From Thalassoglobus neptunius (lineage in GTDB: Bacteria > Planctomycetota > Planctomycetia > Planctomycetales > Planctomycetaceae), in NCBI RefSeq assembly GCF_007859735.1, contig NZ_SIHI01000001.1, positions 728,170 to 792,169 of the forward strand: a stretch of DNA of 64,000 nt, given 5' to 3'. Shown here piece by piece: positions 37,041-46,116 of the stretch (within the stretch, counting starts at the first letter, position 1; each line of letters begins with the position of its first letter). The notes under the pieces were generated by a model. The model worked only from the letters and a program-made list of their open reading frames with translations, had not been told where the DNA came from and did not search any database. The position numbers were made by a program, and so were the translations under genes.

Positions 37041-38402
37041 ATGGAACCTCATCCTGACTTAACAATTAGTGTGATTCGTGGCCTTGGCTGGCTGTACTTG
37101 CTGATGTCTCTTCTGAACATCTGCTGGACATTCCGCAGCCATAAGCATGACGGCTATTACAATCGCATGTTCGGAATCGATCATCTCCCAAAATCAATGT
37201 TTTGGGCGATCTATTCCGCCTTGCTGCTCGTTTTGGCCGCTGTGCACCTGGTGTTCTCGGCCGATGCATCGTCCTTTCTGCTGCGGCTTCCGTCGTGGTT
37301 TAAGGTGGCGGCAGACACCGTGATCGCGAATCCGATCAGCTTCTTCTGCCTGTCGTTGGTGATTTTCATCGCCATTATCGCCCTCCGCAAATGGTGGGTC
37401 CAACCGACAGTCGCCTGGATTCTCTTCAATCTGAGCGTCCTCTTCCTAGCTGTCAGTATGACCGACTATGACTTCCGTCAGATCGTCGGAAAGCCGGACA
37501 ACGTTCCGATTGTCGGAATGCTCTACCTCGTCGGATTTACAACCTGGCTGTACTTCTACAAAGCCAATGACAACGACGAACGTATCGCAGAAGGTCGTCC
37601 ACTGGCTGAGAAAGAACTGTCCGACCAAGTCCTCGTGTGGCCCGATCTCGTTTACTCCGAGATGATCTGCATGATTCTGGTCACATCTTTGCTGATCGTC
37701 TGGGGTGTCGCACTTCAAGCACCGCTCGAAGAGCCTGCCTCAGCTGTGAAAACACCAAATCCTTCCAAGGCTCCCTGGTACTTCCTGGGCCTTCAGGAAA
37801 TGCTCGTTTATTACGATCCATGGATGGCCGGTGTTGTCCTTCCGAGTGTGATTCTCGTCGGATTGATGGCCATTCCGTATATCGACTTCAACACCAAAGG
37901 GAACGGTTACTACACATTTGATGAGCGAAAATTCGCCATCATCACGTTCCTCTTCGGATTTCTGCCATTGTGGGTGGGAATGATCGTGCTGGGAACGTTC
38001 ATCCGTGGCCCCAACTGGAACATGTTCGGACTTTACGAGTACTGGGATGTCCACAAACTCGAAGTTCTCAATAACGTGAACCTGTCAGAGTACTTCTGGC
38101 ACGGATTGGGGCAGCCATTGCCGAAGCCTGACGCCGAAGCTCCGGGGCTTTCACAAGTTCTGACGATTCTCAGTCGTGAGTGGCTTGGGATCCTTTTGAC
38201 GCTCGCGTACCTGTTCGTGCTCCCTCCATTGATGGCGGTCACGGTCTTCAAGAAGTTCTACGTTAAGATGGGCTTCGTTCGATACATGGTTTTGGCCAAC
38301 CTGGTCCTGCTGATGGCCTCACTTCCTTTGAAGATGGTCCTCAGATGGGTGTTTCGGTTGAAATACATCGTCGCGATTCCAGAGTGGTTCTTTAATATCT
38401 AG
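37041..38402 (+). CDS. Cytochrome b C-terminal (subunit IV-like) protein with extra helices
   Basis: The 453-residue product carries the C-terminal cytochrome b domain from about residue 195: VWPDLVYSEMICMILVTSLL, then the Qo-site motif NPSKAPWYFLGLQEML (APWY in place of PEWY), then helices VVLPSVILVGLMAIPYID and FAIITFLFGFLPLWVGMIVL. Before it, residues 1-175 add about four or five further membrane helices (SMFWAIYSALLLVLAAVHLV, ISFFCLSLVIFIAIIAL, TVAWILFNLSVLFLAVSM, VGMLYLVGFTTWLYFY). Subunit IV of b6f is about 160 residues, so the extension roughly doubles the membrane part. Its role is unknown. Confidence 0.9.
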   Translation: MEPHPDLTISVIRGLGWLYLLMSLLNICWTFRSHKHDGYYNRMFGIDHLPKSMFWAIYSALLLVLAAVHLVFSADASSFLLRLPSWFKVAADTVIANPISFFCLSLVIFIAIIALRKWWVQPTVAWILFNLSVLFLAVSMTDYDFRQIVGKPDNVPIVGMLYLVGFTTWLYFYKANDNDERIAEGRPLAEKELSDQVLVWPDLVYSEMICMILVTSLLIVWGVALQAPLEEPASAVKTPNPSKAPWYFLGLQEMLVYYDPWMAGVVLPSVILVGLMAIPYIDFNTKGNGYYTFDERKFAIITFLFGFLPLWVGMIVLGTFIRGPNWNMFGLYEYWDVHKLEVLNNVNLSEYFWHGLGQPLPKPDAEAPGLSQVLTILSREWLGILLTLAYLFVLPPLMAVTVFKKFYVKMGFVRYMVLANLVLLMASLPLKMVLRWVFRLKYIVAIPEWFFNI

Positions 38403-38465
38403 TTTTTTGTGAACGCCCGAGGTCTGATTTCCCGACTCCGGGCGCAGCAGTGACACTGAATAGCA

Positions 38466-41400
38466 ATGCCAGCAACTGAACAGTATTGGCGTAATTTGCC
38501 AACAATGCACAAGGTGTTCGCCGGAAGCGCAATTGCACTTCTGGGTGCGACGCTGCTGATGATGTACAAAGACGAAAACCGCTCTTGGCGCGATTATCAG
38601 CGTGAAGCGGAACGTCTCCAGGTCGAATTGATTGACAAGCAACGTCAACAATACGACGACGAACAGTACCAGGCGCAGATCGCATCGCTGACCGCCGAAG
38701 TCGAGTCTCTCGACTCCGAATGGCAAAGCCGTTCTGACGAAATTGCGGAACTCGAAAAGCAGGCGAACACGCTCAAGGGTCGTGTCGAGATCCTGGCCAC
38801 AGAGTCGAAAACCCGCAACGCGGAGCGAGACAAAGCCCGTGCGGATTACGACATCAAAGTGCGTGACCAAAGCGCCCCGGACGTCCTCGCTCAATTCAAG
38901 GCATCATTCGATGCTGCAGAGCAAGCCGCCCGCGAAGCTGCTCTCGAATACCAGACCGTGCAAGCGGAGTTTGACGCTCTCAAAAGCCAAATCGCTTCCG
39001 AACGTCGTGAACTGGACGAAGCTGCTACACAACTGAGTGATGTGCGCTCTGCACAAGACAGCCTCGCTGAGCGACGAAATCAGCTGCGACCAGAAAGCTG
39101 GTTTGTCGCTCTCAAGCGATCGTTCAAAGAACTTCCGATCATCAACGGATTCAACCCGCACCTGAAGATTCAATACGACTGGCCATCCGGGTTGGAACAA
39201 GAACTCGGCATGGTGACTGTTGAACGAGTCGACCGCTGCCGAACTTGCCATGTGAACATCGATGACTTCAGTGTCATCCGTGAAAATGGTCAAGTCGTCG
39301 GCATGACACCGACTTACCCAAGTGATGACTACGAAGAACCTTTCTGCTCTCATCCCTCTCCAGATGTCTACCTCACCGCAACCAGCCCGCATCCCGTGAA
39401 CGACTTCGGGTGTACTGTTTGTCACGGAGGAGATGGTTCCGGAACAAGCTTCCAGAATGCTGAACACAGCCCTTCCAACCCAGCCATCGCGAAGAAGTGG
39501 GAAGAAGAGTACGACTGGCATTCGAACCACTTCTGGGAAGATCCGATGCACCCAGAGCAGTTCATCGAATCGAGCTGCCTGAAGTGCCATCACAGCGTTG
39601 TCGAACTCGGCATCAATGAGAAATATGGTGCGACCGCTCCGAAACTCTTCAAGGGTTGGGAAACGATTCGCGACTACGGTTGCTTCGGCTGTCATGAAAT
39701 CAATGGTTACGGCGGAACGACACCTGTCGGACCCGACTTCCGACTCGAACCGAACACCCCGGAAGAACTGGCGGCGATTGAGGCCGACCCGAATCAAATC
39801 GCCGGGGAAATGCGAAAAGTCGGACCATCGCTCCGCTACATCGCTTCCAAAACCACAGAACAGTTCATCGCGTACTGGACAGAAGAACCGAAGCGTTTTC
39901 GTCCAACAACACGCATGCCGCAATTCTTCGATTTGACCAACCAGCATGATGCCATGGCTGAACTCCTTCAGCCCGTCGAAATTGCCGGCATCACGCGCTA
40001 CCTGTTGGACAAGTCGGAAGAGTTCAAAGTTGAAGCTCCCGCTTCTGACTACACACCTGATCCCAAGCGTGGAGAAGAACTCTTCGCGAAAAGAGGATGT
40101 CTCGCCTGTCACAGTAAAGAAGGCGAAGCATTCGAGGGAATTGACGCCAACTTCGGTCCGGACCTCTCTCGCATTCACGAGAAAATCAAACCGGGTGAAG
40201 AAGGCTTCCAGTGGATGTACACCTGGATCAAGGAACCGAGCCGATATCATGCGCGGACTCGAATGCCGGATCTCTACCTCGATCCTTACACAGATGAACT
40301 TTCCGGCGATCACATTGACCCCGCCGCTGACATCACCGCCTACCTGCTTCAAGGTGGACCCGGCGAGTTTCCGGAACTTCCTCAGGCATCGATCGACCTG
40401 GGTCTCGTCGTCGTCGAGTTGAGCAAACGTGATGCTGAGCAACTTGGCCTCGCACAAGAGCAATACCGTGGAGTCCTTGTTGATGAAGTCGTTGCAGGCA
40501 CTCCCGCCTCAAGAGCAGAAGCTCAGTCTGGTGAAAAATGGCGACCATCTCCAATTCAACCCGGAGACATCTTGATCTCTGTCGCTGGAACTCCTGTCGG
40601 TTCCGTCGATGACTACCACGAACTTCTGAAGACACTTGAATCGGGCGAAGAAGTCCAGGTCAAGATCCTGCGAAATGGCCGCGAAGTCATTCTGCGAGTC
40701 ACTGCAGCCACTCCGCTTGACGACCTCGTCCGTCTCTATCTCTCGAAAGTCGTCGGACAAGCCGGAGTCAGCCGAGTCTTCGAAAACCGAAAACTCGATG
40801 TCACCGAATCGATGTATGGCGAAGGCGTTTCGCTCTCCGATTACTTCAAAGGGGACGAAATCGAACTCGCACCTGCAGAGTTTGGAGAAGAAGTCACTCC
40901 CGAAGAGTGGAAAGAACGACAACTCGTCTACGTCGGTCGTCGAACGATCTCCCGATATGGTTGTTACGGATGTCACGACATCCCCGGATTCGAAAACGCT
41001 CGCCCCATCGGCGCTGCACTGAACGACTGGGGTCGAAAAGACACTTCGAAACTGGCCTTCGAGCACATCCACGAATACCTCCACCATCACGGTGAAATGA
41101 GCGAAGAGGGTGACCACGAAGAAGACGGTCACGATGATGACCATGCTGATTCGCATGGACATGACAGCGAACTCGGCACCAGCACTGCCGAAAGAATGGA
41201 ACAGATCGTCAAAGCTGCCCTCGCTGGAGGTGAAGTCGACGAGAACGACCTGACCGAAGCCCTTCTGTACAAGAGTGCAATCACTCACGGTCGCCCAGGC
41301 TTCCTGTGGCAGAAACTGCGACAGCCACGAAGCTACGACTACAAGAAAACCGAAACCAAGAACTGGGACGAACGCCTTCGAATGCCGAAGTTCCCGTTCG

Positions 41401-42668
41401 ATACCGATCAGATCGAAGCGGTCTCCACGTTCGTCCTCGGTCTCATCGCCCGGCCACCAGCCCCTGAATATCAGTTCCGCCCAGATGAAGCTGGTGAAGC
41501 CATTTTCGAGGGAGAACGACTCCTCGCGAAATACAACTGTACCGGTTGTCACGTTCTCGAAATGGATTCGCTCGAGTTCTCGATCAATCCTGATCTGCTG
41601 AATGCGAAGGCGGTCAGTGGCGAATCACTGATGGAAGACTACCTGGAAGCGTTCGATCTTCTCGCCCACATTAAACCGATGGGTGCAGGTGGTCAGGGAG
41701 CGACTGGGGAAACGACCACGGATGCCTACGGAGACGAAGAGGCGGTCTATCGGGCCACAGCCTTTGTCCAAGGGATTCCTGATCCAGAAGAAGAAGACCC
41801 CGAGTTCCGAATCTACTCATTGCGATTCTGGGATGGTTTCGAAGTTGAGGAAGGAAAATACATTCTTCCCGGGGAAGCGGTTCCCGTCACCGAAGCCCAG
41901 TTCCGCGGTCGTATCGATGGCCGAGGCGGCGATTTCGGAAAATGGCTTGTTAACAAACTCGCCCCGGAACTCAGCAAGACACCCGGCGGAAACGACTTCA
42001 ATGCCGCATGGCAGGCATCTGTTCCGACACTTGTGGCCGAAGGTCATAAGGTTCGCACACCGTGGCTCTATGAGTTCCTCAAGAACCCTGAACCACTGCG
42101 ACGAACGACGGTCTTGCGAATGCCTCGCTTCAACATGTCGGACGAAGAAGCCCGGACTCTCTCCAACTACTTCTCCGCCAAAGATGGTGTTCCGTTCCCA
42201 TACCAACTCGTCCCGCAGAATCAGCAGGGATATCAGGAACTTCACCAGGAGATTTACGAAGCTCATTATCCTGACGCCAAGGAAGACTACCTGACAGCGT
42301 CATGGTACGTGTTGAATGGTCCGCTCTGTCGGAAGTGTCACAACGTCGGTGGAAACGTGGTCAATGATCCGAAACAGGTCAAAGGCCCGAATCTCCAACG
42401 TGTCGAACAGCGACTTCGTCCAGAATGGACTCAGCTCTGGATCTACAAGCCGAACTGGATTTATCCATACACCGCGATGCCAGAGAACTTTCCTGCTGAT
42501 AAGCCAGCGGAAATGAAAGACCTCTTCGGCGGTGATAACCCACGTCAGGCCCAGTCCGTCATCGATGCGTTGTTCAACTACACGCGTTTGATCGAGGAAA
42601 ATGGACCGACGACTTACAACCCAGAAACGTCGACACCACCCACAACGTCCACGGGAGGTGCTGAGTAA
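38466..42668 (+). CDS. Giant membrane-anchored octahaem cytochrome c with coiled coil and PDZ domain
   Basis: 1400 residues. An N-terminal helix (about 17-34) anchors it; residues 40-205 form a charged coiled coil. Eight CxxCH haem sites follow, at residues 258, 316, 371, 406, 545, 833, 1025 and 1288 (CRTCH, CTVCH, CLKCH, CFGCH, CLACH, CYGCH, CTGCH, CRKCH). Between haems 5 and 6, residues 640-750 are a PDZ domain (YRGVLVDEVVAGTPASRAEA ... IQPGDILISVAGTPVGSVDD). A His/Asp/Glu cluster lies at 864-900. Several haem modules have distal MP motifs (TRMP, LRMP) that could supply methionine ligands. Placed after cytochrome b and before copper and dihaem proteins, it probably replaces cytochrome c1 and carries electrons toward the oxidase. 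Role inferred from position and haems. Confidence 0.92.
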   Translation: MPATEQYWRNLPTMHKVFAGSAIALLGATLLMMYKDENRSWRDYQREAERLQVELIDKQRQQYDDEQYQAQIASLTAEVESLDSEWQSRSDEIAELEKQANTLKGRVEILATESKTRNAERDKARADYDIKVRDQSAPDVLAQFKASFDAAEQAAREAALEYQTVQAEFDALKSQIASERRELDEAATQLSDVRSAQDSLAERRNQLRPESWFVALKRSFKELPIINGFNPHLKIQYDWPSGLEQELGMVTVERVDRCRTCHVNIDDFSVIRENGQVVGMTPTYPSDDYEEPFCSHPSPDVYLTATSPHPVNDFGCTVCHGGDGSGTSFQNAEHSPSNPAIAKKWEEEYDWHSNHFWEDPMHPEQFIESSCLKCHHSVVELGINEKYGATAPKLFKGWETIRDYGCFGCHEINGYGGTTPVGPDFRLEPNTPEELAAIEADPNQIAGEMRKVGPSLRYIASKTTEQFIAYWTEEPKRFRPTTRMPQFFDLTNQHDAMAELLQPVEIAGITRYLLDKSEEFKVEAPASDYTPDPKRGEELFAKRGCLACHSKEGEAFEGIDANFGPDLSRIHEKIKPGEEGFQWMYTWIKEPSRYHARTRMPDLYLDPYTDELSGDHIDPAADITAYLLQGGPGEFPELPQASIDLGLVVVELSKRDAEQLGLAQEQYRGVLVDEVVAGTPASRAEAQSGEKWRPSPIQPGDILISVAGTPVGSVDDYHELLKTLESGEEVQVKILRNGREVILRVTAATPLDDLVRLYLSKVVGQAGVSRVFENRKLDVTESMYGEGVSLSDYFKGDEIELAPAEFGEEVTPEEWKERQLVYVGRRTISRYGCYGCHDIPGFENARPIGAALNDWGRKDTSKLAFEHIHEYLHHHGEMSEEGDHEEDGHDDDHADSHGHDSELGTSTAERMEQIVKAALAGGEVDENDLTEALLYKSAITHGRPGFLWQKLRQPRSYDYKKTETKNWDERLRMPKFPFDTDQIEAVSTFVLGLIARPPAPEYQFRPDEAGEAIFEGERLLAKYNCTGCHVLEMDSLEFSINPDLLNAKAVSGESLMEDYLEAFDLLAHIKPMGAGGQGATGETTTDAYGDEEAVYRATAFVQGIPDPEEEDPEFRIYSLRFWDGFEVEEGKYILPGEAVPVTEAQFRGRIDGRGGDFGKWLVNKLAPELSKTPGGNDFNAAWQASVPTLVAEGHKVRTPWLYEFLKNPEPLRRTTVLRMPRFNMSDEEARTLSNYFSAKDGVPFPYQLVPQNQQGYQELHQEIYEAHYPDAKEDYLTASWYVLNGPLCRKCHNVGGNVVNDPKQVKGPNLQRVEQRLRPEWTQLWIYKPNWIYPYTAMPENFPADKPAEMKDLFGGDNPRQAQSVIDALFNYTRLIEENGPTTYNPETSTPPTTSTGGAE

Positions 42669-43546
42669 TGCACATGCCTTGCAAATTCAACCTGGTTTTC
42701 CCGACCGGATTCCAGTGCGTCCTTCTTTCGTCGCTGATTCTGTCCGGTTGCGATTCTTCAGTCCGTCGTGAGGGATTCGGAGGCGGAGCACTGTCACCTG
42801 TGAAAGTGACTTTGCTACGCGAAGCCGGTTCCGGAGATGAAGAAGCGCAAAGCGAATCAACAGCTGGCCCCAAGATCACGGAATTCGGCACCCTTTCAGG
42901 TCGCATCACCGTGAGCGGATCGATTCCGACTCTCGCTCCCCTGCTTGCACAGGGGGCTGCTACGAAAGACGCGATCTGCAGTGCGGAAGCCGTTCCGAAC
43001 CAGACTGTGGTTGGGAGTGACGGAGGACTCGGAAATGTCTTCGTTTATCTTCGAAGAGTTCCGAACGTCGACGTCCCAGCCCCAAAAGAAGAACCAGTCG
43101 TCTTCGACCAGAAAGGCTGCGTCTTTGTCCCACACGCTCAAGTTGTTCAGACCGGTCAGAAAGTGATCCTCAAGAACTCTGACCCCGTCGCACACAACGT
43201 GAACGTCAAAGGATTCGCAGGATCTTTCAACAGCACCGTTCCTCCGAACAATCAGTCTGACGTCGAAACCACTTTCAGTGCTGCCGAAAAAGTCCCAGCT
43301 GGGGTGATCTGCGATTTTCATAACTGGATGCAGGCTTACGTCTTTCCAGTCGACCACCCTTGGGCAACCACATCGAATCCTGACGGGTCTTTCACAATTG
43401 AGAATGTGCCCGCCGGGAAGATGGAGTTTGTTATCTGGCACGAAAAACTCGGTTACATTGAACGTTCCGTAGAAGTTGAAATCCCAGCCGGTGGAGAGTC
43501 TGCCCCTCTCGAATTGTCCGTTGACGCCGCCGACCTTGCTGGTTGA
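42668..43546 (+). CDS. Cupredoxin-like lipoprotein, copy 1
   Basis: The ATG overlaps the preceding stop by one base. The 292-residue product has a lipobox (LILSGC, C28) and a beta-sandwich body. Candidate copper ligands are H176 (SDPVAHNVNVKG) and C215, H218, M221 (VICDFHNWMQAYV), a C-x2-H-x2-M loop related to but shorter than that of plastocyanin (C-x2-H-x4-M). A carboxypeptidase-regulatory-like strand set closes it (NPDGSFTIENVPAGKMEFVI). It is a paralogue of the next gene. Likely a membrane-tethered periplasmic electron carrier or copper donor to the oxidase; which of the two is not decidable here. Confidence 0.85.
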   Translation: MHMPCKFNLVFPTGFQCVLLSSLILSGCDSSVRREGFGGGALSPVKVTLLREAGSGDEEAQSESTAGPKITEFGTLSGRITVSGSIPTLAPLLAQGAATKDAICSAEAVPNQTVVGSDGGLGNVFVYLRRVPNVDVPAPKEEPVVFDQKGCVFVPHAQVVQTGQKVILKNSDPVAHNVNVKGFAGSFNSTVPPNNQSDVETTFSAAEKVPAGVICDFHNWMQAYVFPVDHPWATTSNPDGSFTIENVPAGKMEFVIWHEKLGYIERSVEVEIPAGGESAPLELSVDAADLAG

Positions 43547-43567
43547 AAGTTGTTGGAAGCTGAAGAA

Positions 43568-44563
43568 ATGAAATACAAATCCCGAAACAACATTTCGACC
43601 TTGAGTGCCTGCAGCCTTCTGGCTCTGCTCTCGATGGCGGTTGGATGTGTTCCCGAAGCGGATCACCGGTCGACGAAGGTCAAAAACGCAGCTGACATCG
43701 AAATTTCCGTTGGTGAAGTCAAAAAGGCCCCGGAACCCGAAGAAGGAGCAGAAGCACCGGCAACCTCGAGCGCACCTTCAACATCTGGAGAGATGGCCGC
43801 CACGACCAGCTCCAGCGATTCTGCAGCACCTGAAACAACAACCTCCGCATCCGAGACTGCTCCTTCGACCGCAGCTGCACCGAGTGCAGAAATTGTCGAA
43901 GGACCAGCCAAGTTTATCGGTCGCGTGACCGTCAAGGGGGCAGCCCCGGATCTTCCGCCGCTGCTCGCAAAAGGCGCCCCGACCAAAGATCAGATTTGCT
44001 CCGAACACGCCGTTCCCAATGAAACGGTTGTTGCCTCCGAAGGCGGAGGACTGGCCAATGTCTTCGTCTACATGAAAAAGCCACCACGCAGCGGAATTCC
44101 CGAACCTGGTGACGAAGCAGCTGTTATCGACCAGGACGGCTGTGTCTTTGTCCCACATGCGGCAATTCTGCGTGTTGGTCAAAAGGTCGACTTGAAAAAC
44201 TCCGACCCGGTGGCCCATAACGTGAATGTGAAAGGTTTTGCGAATCAGTTCAACAACACGATTCCACCCGGAAGCAATCAGGAATATTCGTTTCAGGCTG
44301 CGGAAAGATTGCCCGCCAACGTCGTGTGTGATTTCCACAACTGGATGAGTGCCTGGGTCCTCCCACTGGAACATCCTTGGGGTGGTGTCACCGATGCCGA
44401 CGGTTACTTCGAAATCACAAACCTTCCCGAGGGGGAATGGGAATTCGTCGTCTGGCAAGAAGCAGTCGGATACGTTGAACGATCAGTCAAAATCAAGGCA
44501 GCGCCCAATTCGCCGCCCATTGAAATCAATTTCGAAGTCGATGCGTCGAAGTTGGCGCAGTAA
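43568..44563 (+). CDS. Cupredoxin-like lipoprotein, copy 2
   Basis: From ATG 43568 the product has 331 residues: lipobox (MAVGC, C27), then a Ser/Thr/Ala/Pro/Glu-rich linker (about 52-108) and the same domain as its neighbour: VFVYMKKPP, QDGCVFVPHAAILRVGQKVD, SDPVAHNVNVKGF and VVCDFHNWMSAWV. Ligand candidates are H218, C254, H257 and M260. The long linker, absent in copy 1, would let the domain reach farther from the membrane. A slightly earlier in-frame start (43550) exists but has no better ribosome binding site. Confidence 0.85.
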   Translation: MKYKSRNNISTLSACSLLALLSMAVGCVPEADHRSTKVKNAADIEISVGEVKKAPEPEEGAEAPATSSAPSTSGEMAATTSSSDSAAPETTTSASETAPSTAAAPSAEIVEGPAKFIGRVTVKGAAPDLPPLLAKGAPTKDQICSEHAVPNETVVASEGGGLANVFVYMKKPPRSGIPEPGDEAAVIDQDGCVFVPHAAILRVGQKVDLKNSDPVAHNVNVKGFANQFNNTIPPGSNQEYSFQAAERLPANVVCDFHNWMSAWVLPLEHPWGGVTDADGYFEITNLPEGEWEFVVWQEAVGYVERSVKIKAAPNSPPIEINFEVDASKLAQ

Positions 44564-44586
44564 TTTTCAGAAGTAGAGGCTTTCCT

Positions 44587-46083
44587 GTGAGAACGTCTTT
44601 CACAGTCTTATTGATCAGTCTTTGCGTTGGCTGCGGTGAACAACCGAAGTTCGTGCACCGTGCTGAGTTTGAAGACCTGGCTCCCTATGCACAGGACTAT
44701 GTCAATCAGGTTCTGCAATCCCACTTTGGGGAACCGACGGACATGGTTGTTTGGGACCGTCTTCCGCTGAAGGAGCACACTGCGACCGCAACGGTTGTCA
44801 TTGACAACATTCCCTCTGACGAAAAAGTCAAAGAGGAGGAAGAAGCAGCCGGAACTCCCAGGACTTCGATTACCGGCCCGGTTTCGGTCCGTCAGCTCGA
44901 GCTCGACCTGAACAGTCAGAATCTTGACATTGGCGAAGGAACCGAACTCCTCTGGCTTGATGGCCCCTTGGAAGGTTTCCCGAGCAGTTGGGTGACTGAC
45001 TGGGACGCCGAAACGCAGACCGTGCGACTGGAAACCCCGCTGCATGATCTCCCGTTCAATGGTGATCAAGTCGTTCTCGGCCCCGGTGAAGTCCTCGTTC
45101 AGGGCCGCCTGCTGTATGCCGAACACTGTCAGCACTGCCATGGTGTGACTGGGGATGGAAACGGACCAACTGCTCCGTACCTCAATCCTAAACCACGTGA
45201 CTATCGTCTCGGTGTTTTCAAGTTCACGACGACGAAAAGAGAAAACCGGGCTGCCCGCGAAGATTTGAGCAAAGTCATTGAAGACGGGGTTCCTGGAACC
45301 TACATGCCGTCCTTCAAGTTGCTCACCCAAGAGGAAATGACATCGATTGTCGAGTATGTCCTCTGGTTATCAATGCGTGGCGAACTCGAGTATCAGTTGA
45401 TCTCGCTGATTTCGGACGAAGGATATTCCGTGGAAGCCATTCGTGAGCGAGTGGCGGATGGAGAATCCTATCAGTCGATCCGCGATGAGTTCATTGAACG
45501 TGTGAACGACCCTGACGAATTCAACTACGAAGTTGATACGATCGTCAGCCGGATCGCTAATGATTGGGAAGCGAGCCAATCAGAAGACGCCCTCATTCAT
45601 CCGATCTCCCCGAGAGTGCCTTACACTCCAGAGTCGATTGCGAGAGGACGCGAGCTTTACCTAAACGAGAGTTTGAAGTGTGCTCAGTGTCACGGTGAAG
45701 CTGGCTACGGAAACGGATCGCAGATCTATGCAGTTGCGAAAATGAAGAACGGCGACGACTACCCTGTTCCGGGACTTCATGACGACTGGGGTAACTTAGT
45801 CAAACCACGAAACCTTCACAATGGAACCTATCGCGGAGGTCGTCGTCCGATTGATTTGTACTCACGGATCTACGCTGGCATCAAAGGAACTCCGATGCCT
45901 CCATTTGCAACCTTAGTGCGACGCTCGGATCCAGAAGATCCATCGTCTCCATTGACAGATGAAGACATCTGGGATCTCGTCAACTACATCTACAGCATTC
46001 CTTTGGATGGATATCTCCCCGGTCAGGATCCAGGAGCATCGGCTCCTGAATCGGAAGGTGTCGCTGTTCATTCGTTCGAATAA
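44587..46083 (+). CDS. Dihaem cytochrome c lipoprotein
   Basis: Starts with GTG, 23 bases after the previous stop, behind an AGAGG element. The 498-residue product has a lipobox (CVGC, C16), a non-haem N-terminal domain of about 150 residues, and two class I cytochrome c domains with CQHCH (181-185) and CAQCH (365-369). Distal methionine candidates are in GTYMPSFKLL and GTPMPPFATL. Probably the direct electron donor to the CuA site of the oxidase subunit II encoded next. Confidence 0.92.
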   Translation: MRTSFTVLLISLCVGCGEQPKFVHRAEFEDLAPYAQDYVNQVLQSHFGEPTDMVVWDRLPLKEHTATATVVIDNIPSDEKVKEEEEAAGTPRTSITGPVSVRQLELDLNSQNLDIGEGTELLWLDGPLEGFPSSWVTDWDAETQTVRLETPLHDLPFNGDQVVLGPGEVLVQGRLLYAEHCQHCHGVTGDGNGPTAPYLNPKPRDYRLGVFKFTTTKRENRAAREDLSKVIEDGVPGTYMPSFKLLTQEEMTSIVEYVLWLSMRGELEYQLISLISDEGYSVEAIRERVADGESYQSIRDEFIERVNDPDEFNYEVDTIVSRIANDWEASQSEDALIHPISPRVPYTPESIARGRELYLNESLKCAQCHGEAGYGNGSQIYAVAKMKNGDDYPVPGLHDDWGNLVKPRNLHNGTYRGGRRPIDLYSRIYAGIKGTPMPPFATLVRRSDPEDPSSPLTDEDIWDLVNYIYSIPLDGYLPGQDPGASAPESEGVAVHSFE

Positions 46084-46116
46084 GAGTTTGCTTTTCATCT
46101 TGCAGAGGCTCTTGCC

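Noticed and set aside
38904-40463. 519-codon frame antisense to the octahaem cytochrome
   Set aside because: Sense strand has regular CxxCH motifs; the antisense translation is Phe/Val-rich noise.
43550-43567. Earlier start for the second cupredoxin lipoprotein
   Set aside because: It would put an acidic stretch before the signal peptide; the ATG at 43568 gives a normal lipoprotein start.
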